Part shown: one piece after another, positions 32,552 to 41,666 of the stretch
How the letters are laid out: each line of letters opens with the position of its first letter
How positions within the stretch are numbered: the first letter of the stretch is position 1
Assembly: GCA_038244815.1 (NCBI GenBank)
Contig: JBBRTB010000003.1
Span: forward strand, 124,001 to 188,000
DNA length: 64,000 bases
Direction of reading: 5' to 3'
Source: DASVHS01 sp038244815
Lineage (GTDB): Bacteria > Acidobacteriota > Thermoanaerobaculia > Gp7-AA8
Notes under the pieces: generated by a model
What the model was told of the DNA's origin: nothing
Seen by the model: only the letters and a program-made list of their open reading frames with translations
Databases searched by the model: none
Position numbers and translations under genes: made by a program

Positions 32552-33918
32552 TTCTCGACGCGCTGCAGTGGTGAGAGGACTGACGGATCGACTGCACTGG
32601 CGCGCCGCAACAGCGGAATCGTGCGCACCAGCTCCGGCCCGTGGTCCGAGCCGGTCAGGGCCATTCGCAGCGGCATGAACAGCGCCTTTCCCTTGAGCCC
32701 GGTCGCGGTCTTCAGCCGCTCCACCATCGCCTTGTAGGTCGCTTCGTCGACCGGCGTCCCGTTCGTGCGCAGCTCGGCGGCGAGCGGCTCCGCGAGCGCC
32801 CGATCGACTTCCGCGGGTTCGTACTCGCGCACGAATCGCAACGCATCCGCGAACTGGTTCAGCCGGTGGACGCTCGTCTTCACGACGTCGATTCCCTCCT
32901 CGAGCCAGGGGACATCGAAGAACGGGGCCACCAGAGGCCGCAACTGCGCGGCGGTCATGGCATGGATGTACTGGCCGTTCACCCACTCCAGTTTCTGATG
33001 ATCGAACACCGCCGGAGCCGAGTTCACGCGATCGAGCGAAAACTTCGTGGCGGATTCCTGGCGCGTGAAGATCTCCGCGCCATCGGGCGAGGACCATCCC
33101 AGGAGCGTGAGGTAGTTGACCATGGCGTCGGGAAGGAATCCGTCCTCCGCGTACTGCGATACCGACGTCGCTCCGTGCCGTTTCGACAACTTCGAGCGAT
33201 CGGGTCCGAGGATCAGCGATACGTGAGCGAACTCGGGGACGGTCCAGCCCATGGCCCGATAGATCAACACCTGCCGATGCGTGTTCGTCAGATGCTCCTC
33301 GGCACGGATCACGTGGGTGATCTCCATCTCGTGATCGTCGACGACCACGGAGAAGTTGTACGTGGGCAGACCGTCGGAGCGGACGACGATGAAGTCGCCG
33401 AGCGACTCCTTCTTCCACGACACCTCGCCGCGGATCAGGTCGTCGATGGTGACGTCGCCGTCGTCGGGAACGTGAAAGCGGACCGCGTGCGGCGCATCGT
33501 CGTTGCGCCGGTTGTGCCAGCACTTCAGGTCGTAATGCGGCGGACGGCCGGCAGCCTCCGCCGCTTTCCGCTTCTCGTCGAGCTCTTCTTCGGCGCAGTA
33601 GCAGCGGTAGGCGACGTCGCGCGTCATGAGCTCCGCCGCGAAACGGTTGTAGATCTCCGTTCGCTCGGACTGCCGGTACGGCGCGTGCGGTCCGCCGACG
33701 TCCGGGCCCTCCTCCCACGGCATGCCCAGCCAGCGCAGATCCTCGAGCACCATCGCTTCCGACTGGCGCGTCGACCGCGACTGATCGGTGTCTTCGACAC
33801 GAATGACGAACGTGCCGTGATAGCGCTTCGCGAAGAGCCAGTTGAAGATGGCCGTGCGCGCACCGCCTACGTGGAGGTGGCCTGTCGGCGAGGGAGCGAA
33901 TCGGACGCGTACGGTCAT
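32539..33918 (-). CDS. gltX: Glutamyl-tRNA synthetase
   Basis: This class I synthetase of 459 aa starts at ATG 33918 (MTVRVRFAPSPTGHLHVGG). The HIGH-type motif is at residues 9-19, the KMSKS equivalent is KLSKRHG, and a C-Y-C-x-E-E-E-L-D-E-K zinc-region remnant is present. The anticodon-binding C-terminus follows LEWVNGQYIHAM. It charges tRNA-Glu, and possibly tRNA-Gln if the genome has GatCAB (not in view). It overlaps pyrD. Confidence 0.97.
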   Translation of the reverse strand: MTVRVRFAPSPTGHLHVGGARTAIFNWLFAKRYHGTFVIRVEDTDQSRSTRQSEAMVLEDLRWLGMPWEEGPDVGGPHAPYRQSERTEIYNRFAAELMTRDVAYRCYCAEEELDEKRKAAEAAGRPPHYDLKCWHNRRNDDAPHAVRFHVPDDGDVTIDDLIRGEVSWKKESLGDFIVVRSDGLPTYNFSVVVDDHEMEITHVIRAEEHLTNTHRQVLIYRAMGWTVPEFAHVSLILGPDRSKLSKRHGATSVSQYAEDGFLPDAMVNYLTLLGWSSPDGAEIFTRQESATKFSLDRVNSAPAVFDHQKLEWVNGQYIHAMTAAQLRPLVAPFFDVPWLEEGIDVVKTSVHRLNQFADALRFVREYEPAEVDRALAEPLAAELRTNGTPVDEATYKAMVERLKTATGLKGKALFMPLRMALTGSDHGPELVRTIPLLRRASAVDPSVLSPLQRVEKCIR

Positions 33919-33994
33919 GGTCTGAACATCGACGCATACGGCGCGCCGATGTTGCGCGCGGCATCGTAGCAAACGTGGCGCGGACGGCTTGCTC

Positions 33995-34471
33995 TCAGCC
34001 GATCTCGATCAGCACGATGGCCATCGCACAGATGCCTTCGCCTCGTCCGAGGAAACCGAGGTGATCGGTGGTCGTGGCTTTGATGTTGACGCGACCGCGG
34101 GGAAGATCGAGCAGTTTGGCGATGAACGCTCCGATCGCTTCACGATGCGGCGCGATGCGCGGGCGCTCGGCGATGATGGTGACGTCGACGTTCGAGATCT
34201 CCGCCTCCATCTCGGCGATGATCGTCCTGGCCTCGCGCACGAAGCGGCTGGAGTCGGCGCCTTTCCAGCGCGGATCGTCGGACGGAAAGTACTGGCCGAT
34301 GTCGCCGGCCCCGGCGGCGCCGAGCAGCGCATCCGTCACGGCATGCAGGACGACATCGGCGTCGGAATGGCCGGCCAGTCCACCCGTTTCGGCGATGCGC
34401 ACGCCGCCGAGAATCAGAGGCCGGGCGTCGTCGAAGGGATGAACGTCGATGCCCTGCCCGATGCGGATCAC
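33995..34471 (-). CDS. ispF: 2-C-methyl-D-erythritol 2,4-cyclodiphosphate synthase
   Basis: This MEP-pathway enzyme has D-V-H-x zinc ligands in GQGIDVHPF, then GHSDADVVLHAVTDALLGA and GDIGQYFPSDDPRWKGADSS. The C-terminal VNIKATTTDHLGFLGRGEGI is intact. The GTG at 34471 forms a GTGA overlap with the ispD stop; another GTG at 34483 is also possible. The length is about 158 aa, as usual. It acts two steps after IspD, encoded just upstream. Confidence 0.95.
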   Translation of the reverse strand: MIRIGQGIDVHPFDDARPLILGGVRIAETGGLAGHSDADVVLHAVTDALLGAAGAGDIGQYFPSDDPRWKGADSSRFVREARTIIAEMEAEISNVDVTIIAERPRIAPHREAIGAFIAKLLDLPRGRVNIKATTTDHLGFLGRGEGICAMAIVLIEIG

Positions 34472-35145
34472 GGCTGCCCCCACTTCGCGTAGAACGCCTC
34501 GGCCATGGCCAGATCGTCGGGCCGGGTGATCTTGAAGTTCATCGAGTCGCCGGGAATGACTTTCACCTTGACCCCGTATTTTGCGGCCAGACCGGCTTCG
34601 TCGGTTCCCTGATCGCCTTCACGCTCGGCGCGATCGAGCACGTCGCGCAGCACGTCGTAGCGGAAGCACTGCGGCGTCTGGGCGAGGATGAACGAGTTGC
34701 GGTCGAGCGTCAGATCGACGAAGTCGTCACGCACCGTATGGATCGTATCCGGCACGCGCACGCCGGGAAGCGCGGCGCCGCTCGCCTCGGCCACGGCCAA
34801 CGCGGCACGGAACGTCGCGTCCGAGAAAAACGGACGAACCGCATCGTGGACAGCTACGAGATCGAAGTCCGGCCCAGCCGCGCGAAAGGCGTTGATCACC
34901 GACGCCTGGCGTGTCTCCCCTCCGGCGGTGAAGCGCACGCGGTCGCCCGCGCCCTGCGCCACCACGGTCAGCAGCTGCTCGGTCACCGCCACCATCACGC
35001 GCATGACGTCCTCATGGATGATGAAGCGCTCGACGACGTGCTGAAGAATGGGTTTGCCGGCCAGCGGCTGGAACTGCTTGGGAATGTCGCCGCCGAAACG
35101 TGTGCCGATACCTGCCGCGGGGATGATGACGAGGACGCGGGCCAT
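34468..35145 (-). CDS. ispD: 2-C-methyl-D-erythritol 4-phosphate cytidylyltransferase
   Basis: This 225-aa enzyme has the nucleotide-binding start IIPAAGIGTRFGGDIPKQF and HDAVRPFFSD. The LTLDRNSFILAQTPQCFRYD motif, DEAGL and PGDSMNFKITRPDDLAMAE are also present. It makes CDP-ME from MEP and CTP. The frr stop and its ATG share one base (TAATG), so translation is coupled. Confidence 0.96.
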   Translation of the reverse strand: MARVLVIIPAAGIGTRFGGDIPKQFQPLAGKPILQHVVERFIIHEDVMRVMVAVTEQLLTVVAQGAGDRVRFTAGGETRQASVINAFRAAGPDFDLVAVHDAVRPFFSDATFRAALAVAEASGAALPGVRVPDTIHTVRDDFVDLTLDRNSFILAQTPQCFRYDVLRDVLDRAEREGDQGTDEAGLAAKYGVKVKVIPGDSMNFKITRPDDLAMAEAFYAKWGQP

Positions 35146-35702
35146 TACACGGCCATGATGTCGGTTTCTTTGCCCTTCAGGATCCCGCCGACTTCCTCGA
35201 TGTGCTTGTCGGTCATCTTCTGGATCTGATCGAGAGCGTGCTTCTCGTCATCCTCGGAGATCTCGTGGCCTTTGAGCATTTTCTTGAGCTTGTCGTTACC
35301 GTCACGACGAACCTGGCGGATGGCCGTGCGCGCCTCTTCGGTGAGGTGGGAGGCGCGTTTCACCAGCTCCTTGCGCCGCTCCTCGGTGAGCTGCGGGATG
35401 GGGATGCGCACGACCTTCCCGTCCGTCGCGGGATTGAGTCCGAGGTCGGAGTTGCGGATGGCCTTCTCGATGGCCGGCACCATCGACTTGTCCCACGGCT
35501 CGGCCACGATGAGCGAGGGCTCCGGAACTTTCAGGCTGGCCACCTGCGCGATCGGTGTGGGCGTGCCGTAGTAGTCGACGGTGATGCCGTCGAGCATGGC
35601 CGCGTTGGCGCGCCCGGTGCGAAGCGACTTGAACTCGCGATGGAGCGCCTCGACCGCGCCATGCATGCGGTGTTGAACGTCTTGGATTACGTCATTGATC
35701 AT
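35145..35702 (-). CDS. frr: Ribosome recycling factor
   Basis: This 185-aa RRF has the usual two-domain sequence: MHGAVEALHREFKSLRTGRA, the domain II beta part (VDYYGTPTPIAQVASLKVPE), and the long helix with IPQLTEERRKELVKRA and VRRDGNDKLKKM. It splits post-termination ribosomes with EF-G. It lies 42 bases after pyrH in the rpsB-tsf-pyrH-frr order. Confidence 0.98.
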   Translation of the reverse strand: MINDVIQDVQHRMHGAVEALHREFKSLRTGRANAAMLDGITVDYYGTPTPIAQVASLKVPEPSLIVAEPWDKSMVPAIEKAIRNSDLGLNPATDGKVVRIPIPQLTEERRKELVKRASHLTEEARTAIRQVRRDGNDKLKKMLKGHEISEDDEKHALDQIQKMTDKHIEEVGGILKGKETDIMAV

Positions 35703-35744
35703 TCGTGCCTCTGGAGAGAATGGAGATTCAGCATCTCCGGTTTT

Positions 35745-36470
35745 TCACGCTGCCTCATCGGAAACGATCGAACCCACATCCTCCCCGAGCAGCGCGCGCT
35801 TGATGTTGCCTTTTTCCTTCATCGAGAAGATGTAGATCGGTATCGAGCTGTTGCGGGCCAGGTCGATGGCCGATGCATCCATGACCTGCAGGCGCTCGGC
35901 AAGCACCCGTTGGTAAGTGACGCGGGGGAGGCGTTCCGCCTTGGGGTCCTTTTCCGGATCCGCCGTGTAGATGCCGTTCACCTTCGTCGCTTTGAAGATG
36001 ATGTCGCACTTCAACTCGCTGGCGCGAAGCGCCGCGGCCGAGTCGGTGGTGAAGAACGGATTTCCGGTGCCGGCCGCGCAGATGACCACGCGGCCCTTCT
36101 CCAGATGGCGGATGGCGCGGCGGCGGATGAACGGCTCGGCCACCTCGGACATGGTGATCGCCGTCATGACACGCGTCTGCACGTTCCGCCTTTCCAGCGA
36201 ATCCTGCAGAGCGAGAGCGTTGATCACCGTGGCCAGCATGCCCATGTGATCACCGGCCACACGGTCGATGCCTTCGGTCGCCGCGGTTACGCCGCGAAAG
36301 ATATTGCCTCCGCCGATCACGATGGCGATCTGCACGCCCATCTTCGGGATTTCCGCGACTTCGTCGGCAACGTTCGCCAGCGTCTCGGGATCGATGCCGG
36401 TGCGGCGGCCGCCCATCAATGCCTCACCCGAAACCTTGAGGAGAATGCGGTGATACTTTGCCTGAGGCAT
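35745..36470 (-). CDS. pyrH: UMP kinase
   Basis: This 241-aa bacterial-type UMP kinase of the amino-acid kinase fold reads YHRILLKVSGEALMGGRRTG, IAIVIGGGNIFRG, DHMGMLATVINALALQDSLE, GTGNPFFTTDSAAALRA and GIYTADPEKDPKAERL. It converts UMP to UDP. The distance to tsf (about 630 bases) is abnormal for this operon and is filled by a pseudogene and repeats. Confidence 0.98.
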   Translation of the reverse strand: MPQAKYHRILLKVSGEALMGGRRTGIDPETLANVADEVAEIPKMGVQIAIVIGGGNIFRGVTAATEGIDRVAGDHMGMLATVINALALQDSLERRNVQTRVMTAITMSEVAEPFIRRRAIRHLEKGRVVICAAGTGNPFFTTDSAAALRASELKCDIIFKATKVNGIYTADPEKDPKAERLPRVTYQRVLAERLQVMDASAIDLARNSSIPIYIFSMKEKGNIKRALLGEDVGSIVSDEAA

Positions 36471-36549
36471 TCGAAGCGGGTTTATACATCAATTGGCGGA
36501 CCGGGAGCACGAGCGTTAGGCATTCCCGGCCGTGCGATAGAGTCTCCCC

Positions 36550-36845
36550 ATGCTGCGGGTCAATCTCGGCCGCACCGGCCTGAGAGTCTCCCGCCTCTGC
36601 CTCGGAACCATGACTTACGGGACGCCCGACTGGCGGCCCTGGGTCCTTACCGAGGAGGAGAGCCGGCCGTTCATCCGTGTGGGCGCTGGAGTCGGGGATC
36701 AATTTCTTCGACAGCGCGCAAGCACATCCTCTACCAGATCCATCGATGGGACTACCACACCAGTTCGCCAAGGCTCTGCACGTGGCCGGATTGCGCGGCT
36801 GGACACACTTCGTGTCGATGCAGAACCACTACAACCTCGTCTACC
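36550..36845 (+). pseudogene. Aldo/keto reductase pseudogene with internal deletions
   Basis: The plus strand starts MLRVNLGRTGLRVSRLCLGT and PDWRPWVLTEEESRPFIR. It shifts frame at about 36678 to ALESGINFFDSA, jumps to KHILYQIHRWDYHT and then to QFAKALHVAGLRGWTHFVSM, ending at QNHYNLVY. These are the N-terminus, the active-site HRWDY strand region and a later strand of AKRs joined by two deletions, with the last third missing. TAGAGT lies six bases before the former start. It is on the opposite strand to the surrounding operon. Confidence 0.85.
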
Positions 36846-36960
36846 GGCCTCGGGCCTCGGGCCTGAAGTCATTCCGAGCCGCGAAGACGGCGAAGAATCT
36901 GGGCGGGGGCGCCGGTGGCCGGTCATTGGTAGCGGTTAGCGGTTAGCGGTAGCGGGTGGC
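36846..36960. repeat. Mosaic of three short-repeat types
   Basis: In order there are a GGCCTCG heptad array (36846-36866), a half copy of the REP-like dyad (36868-36912, GTCATTCCGAGCCGCGAAGA start) and GGTTAGC-type heptads (36928-36956, GCGGTTAGCGGTTAGCGGTA). The mosaic truncates the aldo/keto reductase pseudogene. Confidence 0.75.
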
Positions 36961-36974
36961 GGCGCTAGGCGCTT

Positions 36975-37007
36975 TTACTTCATGTAGCTCGCTGCTTCAC
37001 CCGCGGT
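36975..37007 (-). pseudogene. Scar resembling the tsf 3' end
   Basis: The minus strand reads ATAGEAASYMK-stop at 36975-36977, while real tsf ends FAAEVASYMK-stop at 37099. TTCATGTAGCT is shared exactly. No further tsf sequence is recognisable between them, so this is a short duplicate tail or a relic of an extended tsf end. Confidence 0.45.
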
Positions 37008-37054
37008 TGCCGGGTCGCCAGGGGCAGGGTTGTGAAGCCTGTCGCACGGCTGGA

Positions 37055-37096
37055 AGCCTGCGGCCTGCGGCCCGAGGCCTGAGGCCCGAGGCCCGG
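37055..37096. repeat. GGCCCGA heptad array after tsf
   Basis: GCCTGCGGCCTGCGGCCCGA and GGCCTGAGGCCCGAGGCCC form about five degenerate 7-base units directly after the tsf stop. Confidence 0.8.
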
Positions 37097-37098
37097 TT

Positions 37099-38019
37099 TC
37101 ATTTCATGTAGCTGGCCACTTCCGCGGCGAAGTCATCGTGCTTCTTCTCGATGCCCTCGCCGAGCTTGTAGCGGGTGAAACGGGTCACAGCGTACTTGCA
37201 GCCCGCTTCCTTTCCCTGCTTGTCGAGATACTGGGTCACCGTCGACTTGTCGTCGCGGATGTACGGCTGCTCGAGCAGGCAGGCCTCGCCGTAGAACTTC
37301 TCCATCTTGCCGGTGACCATCTTCTCGACGATGTTGTCCGGCTTGCCGGACTTCGCGGCCGCATCGCGGGCGATCTCGCGCTCGGTGTCGAGGTCCTTCT
37401 GGGTCACGTCATTGCGGCTGAGGAAGCGCGGCTCCGCGGCGGCGATGTGCATGGCGATGTCGCGGGCCACTTCGTCGAGCTTCGCCGATTTCGCGCCCGA
37501 CTGCGCGGCCAGTTCCACCATCACGCCGATTTTGCCGCCGCCGTGGATGTACGTGCCCAGCGACGAATTCGGAGCGGCGTCGTACTTCGCGAAGCGGCGG
37601 ATGGTGATGTTCTCCTTGATCGAGGCCACCTGCTCCGCGACCTTCGTGGCAACGGTCTCCGAGGCACCGGGCCATTTCTCGGCGAGCAACTCCTCCACCG
37701 ATTTCGCCTTCGACTGAGCGATCGTTTCGGCCACGGCGCTCGCGAAGTTGCGGAAATTCTCGTTGCGGCCGACGAAGTCGGTCTCGCAGTTCACCTCGAC
37801 GAGCACGCCCGCACTCCCGGACACGAAAGCCTGCACCGTGCCCTCGGCGGTCACACGGCCTGCCTTCTTGCCGGCGGCGGCCAGACCCTTCTTGCGGAGG
37901 ATCTTGGTCGCCTCTTCCATGTTGCCCTGCGCCTCGGTGAGCGCGTTTTTGGAGTCCATCATGCCTGCGCCGGTTGCCTCGCGCAGTTCTTTCACCATTG
38001 CTGCGGTGACTGGGGTCAT
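37099..38019 (-). CDS. tsf: Translation elongation factor Ts
   Basis: This 306-aa EF-Ts starts at ATG 38019 behind AAAGGAG. The N-terminal UBA-like module (MVKELREATGAGMMDSKNAL) is followed by the EF-Tu-contacting TDFVGRNENFRNFA, and the paired core domains end KKHDDFAAEVASYMK. It exchanges GDP for GTP on EF-Tu. The order rpsB-tsf is conserved; pyrH is displaced by an insert of about 630 bases. Confidence 0.98.
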   Translation of the reverse strand: MTPVTAAMVKELREATGAGMMDSKNALTEAQGNMEEATKILRKKGLAAAGKKAGRVTAEGTVQAFVSGSAGVLVEVNCETDFVGRNENFRNFASAVAETIAQSKAKSVEELLAEKWPGASETVATKVAEQVASIKENITIRRFAKYDAAPNSSLGTYIHGGGKIGVMVELAAQSGAKSAKLDEVARDIAMHIAAAEPRFLSRNDVTQKDLDTEREIARDAAAKSGKPDNIVEKMVTGKMEKFYGEACLLEQPYIRDDKSTVTQYLDKQGKEAGCKYAVTRFTRYKLGEGIEKKHDDFAAEVASYMK

Positions 38020-38093
38020 CGTGTCTGCTCCTTTAAAGCGAAACGGCGCGCATCGCATCGACACGCGCCGCAATCAAAGTCGTGTCAGAAATG

Positions 38094-38879
<786 letters not shown>

Positions 38880-38924
38880 GTAACCCTCCTTTTCGATTTG
38901 AAAATTGAAAATGTGAACCTGGAA

Positions 38925-38958
38925 ACAACAAAAAACAGGAGCGACGGATCGCTCCTGT
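38925..38958 (-). terminator. Intrinsic terminator after rplM-rpsI
   Basis: A 10-bp stem (38935-38944 with 38949-38958, CGGA loop) is followed on the minus strand by TTTTTGTTGTTT. It separates rpsI from rpsB. Confidence 0.85.
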
Positions 38959-38995
38959 CTCGAATCAAAACCTCGTGGGATCGAAGACCATGGGA

Positions 38996-39394
38996 TCAGC
39001 GCTTGGAGAACTGGAAGCGGGCGCGGGCGCCCTTCTGTCCGTACTTCTTGCGCTCCTTCATGCGCGGATCGCGCGTGAGGAGACCGGCCTTCTTGAGGCG
39101 CTTGCGCAGCTCCATGTTGTAGAGCTGCAGAGCGCGAGAGATGCCGTGGCGGATGGCGCCGGCCTGTCCGCTGGGGCCGCCGCCGTCGACGGTGACCACG
39201 ATGTCGAACTTGTCGTTCGTCTCGGTCAGCGACAGCGGCTGTTTGATGATCATCTTCAGCACTTCATTCGGGAAGTACTCGTCGAACGTGCGCTGATTGA
39301 CCGTGATCTGCCCGGTGCCGGGACGAAGATGCACGCGCGCCGTCGATGTCTTCCGTCTTCCTGTTCCGTAGTATTCAACCAGAGCCAAGGACAT
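38996..39394 (-). CDS. rpsI: Ribosomal protein uS9
   Basis: This 132-aa S9 reads YYGTGRRKTSTARVHLRPGT, FDEYFPNEVLKMIIKQPL, GGGPSGQAGAIRHGISRAL and the basic end KKYGQKGARARFQFSKR. The terminal SKR reaches the P-site tRNA. It follows rplM after nine bases. Confidence 0.98.
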   Translation of the reverse strand: MSLALVEYYGTGRRKTSTARVHLRPGTGQITVNQRTFDEYFPNEVLKMIIKQPLSLTETNDKFDIVVTVDGGGPSGQAGAIRHGISRALQLYNMELRKRLKKAGLLTRDPRMKERKKYGQKGARARFQFSKR

Positions 39395-39403
39395 TCCTCC
39401 TGA

Positions 39404-39838
39404 TTACTTGCCGACCGCGAGCGTTTCGGGCTGCTGTGCCGCGTGAGGGTGAGCCGTCCCGCGATACACCTTCAACTTCTTGAGCATCTTTCTGCCGATC
39501 TTGTTCTTCGGCAGCATTCCCCACACCGCCTCTTCGATCATCGTCTCCGGTTTCTCGGCACGCACGAAACGGGCCTCCTTCGACTTCAGGCCGCCCGGAT
39601 ACAGCGAGTGGCTCCGGTAGATCTTGTCCGTTTCCTTCTTGCCGGTGAGGACGATCTTCTCGGCATTGATGACGATCACGTGATCGCCGGTATCGAGGAA
39701 GGGCGTGTAAGTCGGTTTTGCTTTTCCGGAGATGATGGTGGCGATGGCCGTCGACAGACGTCCGAGGACCTGGCCTTCGGCGTCGATGATGAACCAGCGC
39801 GGTTCGATGTCACCCTGCTTGGGGAAATACGTACGCAT
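39404..39838 (-). CDS. rplM: Ribosomal protein uL13
   Basis: This 144-aa L13 from ATG 39838 reads MRTYFPKQGDIEPRWFIIDA, EGQVLGRLSTAIATIISGK, GDHVIVINAEKIVLTGKK and EEAVWGMLPKNKIGRKMLKK. The open frame extends upstream, but homology starts here. It is an early 50S assembly protein and is first in the rplM-rpsI operon. Confidence 0.98.
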   Translation of the reverse strand: MRTYFPKQGDIEPRWFIIDAEGQVLGRLSTAIATIISGKAKPTYTPFLDTGDHVIVINAEKIVLTGKKETDKIYRSHSLYPGGLKSKEARFVRAEKPETMIEEAVWGMLPKNKIGRKMLKKLKVYRGTAHPHAAQQPETLAVGK

Positions 39839-39942
39839 GAGACTCCCTAGTTGAAATACACGAGCGCCGGGTGAGAACAGCGCGGCCTCGCGAAACATTC
39901 AAAACAAACGAGGAACAGACCTTTCCCGGGAAAGGGTCGAAA

Positions 39943-39971
39943 CGGTAACACTGCCGAACAGAGCGAGTCAA
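39943..39971 (-). promoter_or_regulatory. Candidate promoter of rplM-rpsI
   Basis: TTGACT (39966-39971) and TTACCG (39943-39948) lie 17 bases apart on the minus strand, about 105 bases before rplM. A CCTTTCCCGGGAAAGG palindrome just downstream lies in the leader. The -10 is weak. Confidence 0.35.
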
Positions 39972-40064
39972 GCGGTTCATTCCCAGGATCTTGGCGGGAT
40001 CACCGGACGGCTGGGCCGATCGCGAATCCGGATCGCCCGCGCATGTGATACAAGCGCGCCGACC

Positions 40065-40967
40065 GTGTCGGCGCGCATCATCGACGGCAGAGCCGTCGCC
40101 CGTCAGATCGAGGACGAAGTCATGGCCGAGCTCGGCCGTTGCTCGTGGCGTCCCGGCCTCGTGGCCGTCCGCGTCGGCGACGATCCCGCCTCCGAGATCT
40201 ACGTCCGCAGCAAAGCGAAAAAGGCCGACGAGCTCGGATTCCGGGGCGGCCAGCGGGTCTTTCCCGCTACCCTGAGCGAAGCGGACCTCCTCGCCGAGGT
40301 GGAACGGCTCAATCGCGACAGCGAGGTCGACGGCATTCTCGTGCAGCTTCCCCTGCCGAAGCAGATCAACCCGAGAAACGTGATCGACGCGATCGATCCG
40401 GCCAAGGACGTCGACGGATTCCATCCCCTGAACGTCGGCCTGCTGCATCTCGGACGCTCCAGCCTGGTGCCGTGCACGCCGGGCGGCGTGATGCGCCTGA
40501 TCGACTCGACCGGCCAGCCCGTCGAAGGAAAGCGTGCCGTCGTGGTCGGCCGCAGCGACATCGTTGGAAAACCGCAGGCGGCCCTGCTTCTGCAGCGCAA
40601 CGCCACCGTGACCATCTGCCATTCGCGCACGCCCGATCTGGGCGCCGTCATCCGAGAAGCCGACATCGTGGTGGCAGCGGTCGGACAGCCCTTCCTCGTC
40701 ACCGGCGACATGATCAAGCCTGGTGCGGTGGTCATCGACGTCGGCATGAACCGCGTGGGTCCGTCGTTCACCGCGCAACTGCAGCACGACCCGGACAAGC
40801 TCCGGCTGCTGGAGAAGAACGGATCGGTGCTCGTCGGCGACGTCGACTTCGCGCGCGCCAGGGAAGCGGCGGGATGGATCACCCCCGTGCCGGGCGGTGT
40901 GGGTCCCATGACCATCGCCATGCTGATGCGCAACACGCTGACGGCAGCGCAGCGGAGACGGGGATGA
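40065..40967 (+). CDS. folD: Bifunctional methylene-THF dehydrogenase/cyclohydrolase FolD
   Basis: This 300-aa protein has AVRVGDDPASEIYVRSKAKK (with the catalytic Y-x-x-x-K), ILVQLPLPKQINPRNVIDAI, KDVDGFHPLNVG, PCTPGGVMRLI, VVVGRSDIVGKPQAALLL (NADP site) and GWITPVPGGVGPMTIAML. It interconverts 5,10-methylene-THF and 10-formyl-THF. The GTG at 40065 is the assigned start. Its stop overlaps the coaE start. Confidence 0.98.
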   Translation: MSARIIDGRAVARQIEDEVMAELGRCSWRPGLVAVRVGDDPASEIYVRSKAKKADELGFRGGQRVFPATLSEADLLAEVERLNRDSEVDGILVQLPLPKQINPRNVIDAIDPAKDVDGFHPLNVGLLHLGRSSLVPCTPGGVMRLIDSTGQPVEGKRAVVVGRSDIVGKPQAALLLQRNATVTICHSRTPDLGAVIREADIVVAAVGQPFLVTGDMIKPGAVVIDVGMNRVGPSFTAQLQHDPDKLRLLEKNGSVLVGDVDFARAREAAGWITPVPGGVGPMTIAMLMRNTLTAAQRRRG

Positions 40968-41599
40968 TTCTCAGAGTCGGCCTGACCGGTGGAATCGCCA
41001 GCGGCAAGTCCACCATCTCACGAATCTTTGCCGGCCTCGGATGCGTGACCATCGACGCCGACGCCATCGTGGCCCGGCTCTATCGTCCCGGCGACGCCGG
41101 ACACAACGCTCTCGTCGAGGCGTACGGCCGCGACGTCCTCACAAACAGCGGCGAGATCGATCGGAAGAAGCTCGCTGACATCGCCTTCGCCAGCGGAGAA
41201 GCGGCGCGGAAACTGAACGAGCTCATCCACCCGCTGGTGGTCGAGGAAGAGCGGCGGATCGTGAGCGCGGAGGAGCGGCGTTTCCCCGATCGCGACCGCA
41301 TTTTCATCATCGAAGCCACGCTGCTCCTGGAGTCGGGAGGGAAGGACCGCTGCGACCGGATCGTCGTCGTCGACCTCGATCCCGGGATCCAGGAGACGCG
41401 CGCGGTGATGCGTGGCGTGTCGCGGTTCGAGGCGCGGCGGCGGATGAAAAATCAGATGAACCGCGAGGAGCGGCTGCGGGCGGCCGACTACGTCATCGAC
41501 AACAGCGGCGACCGCCGGGACGCCGAGGTCGAGACGCACCGCGTCTATGAGAAATTGCGGGAAGATCTCGCCGCCAAAAAGAACGCGGCAGCACGCTGA
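40964..41599 (+). CDS. coaE: Dephospho-CoA kinase
   Basis: This 211-aa P-loop kinase reads MILRVGLTGGIASGKSTISR (Walker A at residues 9-17), TIDADAIVARLYRPG, LNELIHPLVVEEERRI, IEATLLLESGG, RIVVVDLDPGIQETRAVMR and RLRAADYVIDNSGD. It performs the last step of CoA synthesis. The start overlaps the folD stop (ATGA), and it ends at a stem-loop shared with the convergent lipoprotein gene. Confidence 0.96.
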   Translation: MILRVGLTGGIASGKSTISRIFAGLGCVTIDADAIVARLYRPGDAGHNALVEAYGRDVLTNSGEIDRKKLADIAFASGEAARKLNELIHPLVVEEERRIVSAEERRFPDRDRIFIIEATLLLESGGKDRCDRIVVVDLDPGIQETRAVMRGVSRFEARRRMKNQMNREERLRAADYVIDNSGDRRDAEVETHRVYEKLREDLAAKKNAAAR

Positions 41600-41659
41600 G
41601 CACCGGAGAAAGCGAGGAACCCGGGCGGTGATGCGCTCACCCGGGTTCCTCGCGGTGCT
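41599..41659. terminator. Convergent stem-loop between coaE and lipoprotein 1
   Basis: An outer stem AGCACCG/CGGTGCT (41599-41605, 41653-41659) and a perfect inner 13-bp stem CGAGGAACCCGGG with its complement (41613-41625, 41640-41652) form one long hairpin. It has no clear T-run. Confidence 0.65.
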
Positions 41660-41666
41660 TCGGATC

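Noticed and set aside
31601..33964. Single 787-codon frame that appears to fuse pyrD to an upstream domain
   Set aside because: The upstream part is the gltX gene in another frame. pyrD homology starts at 32551.
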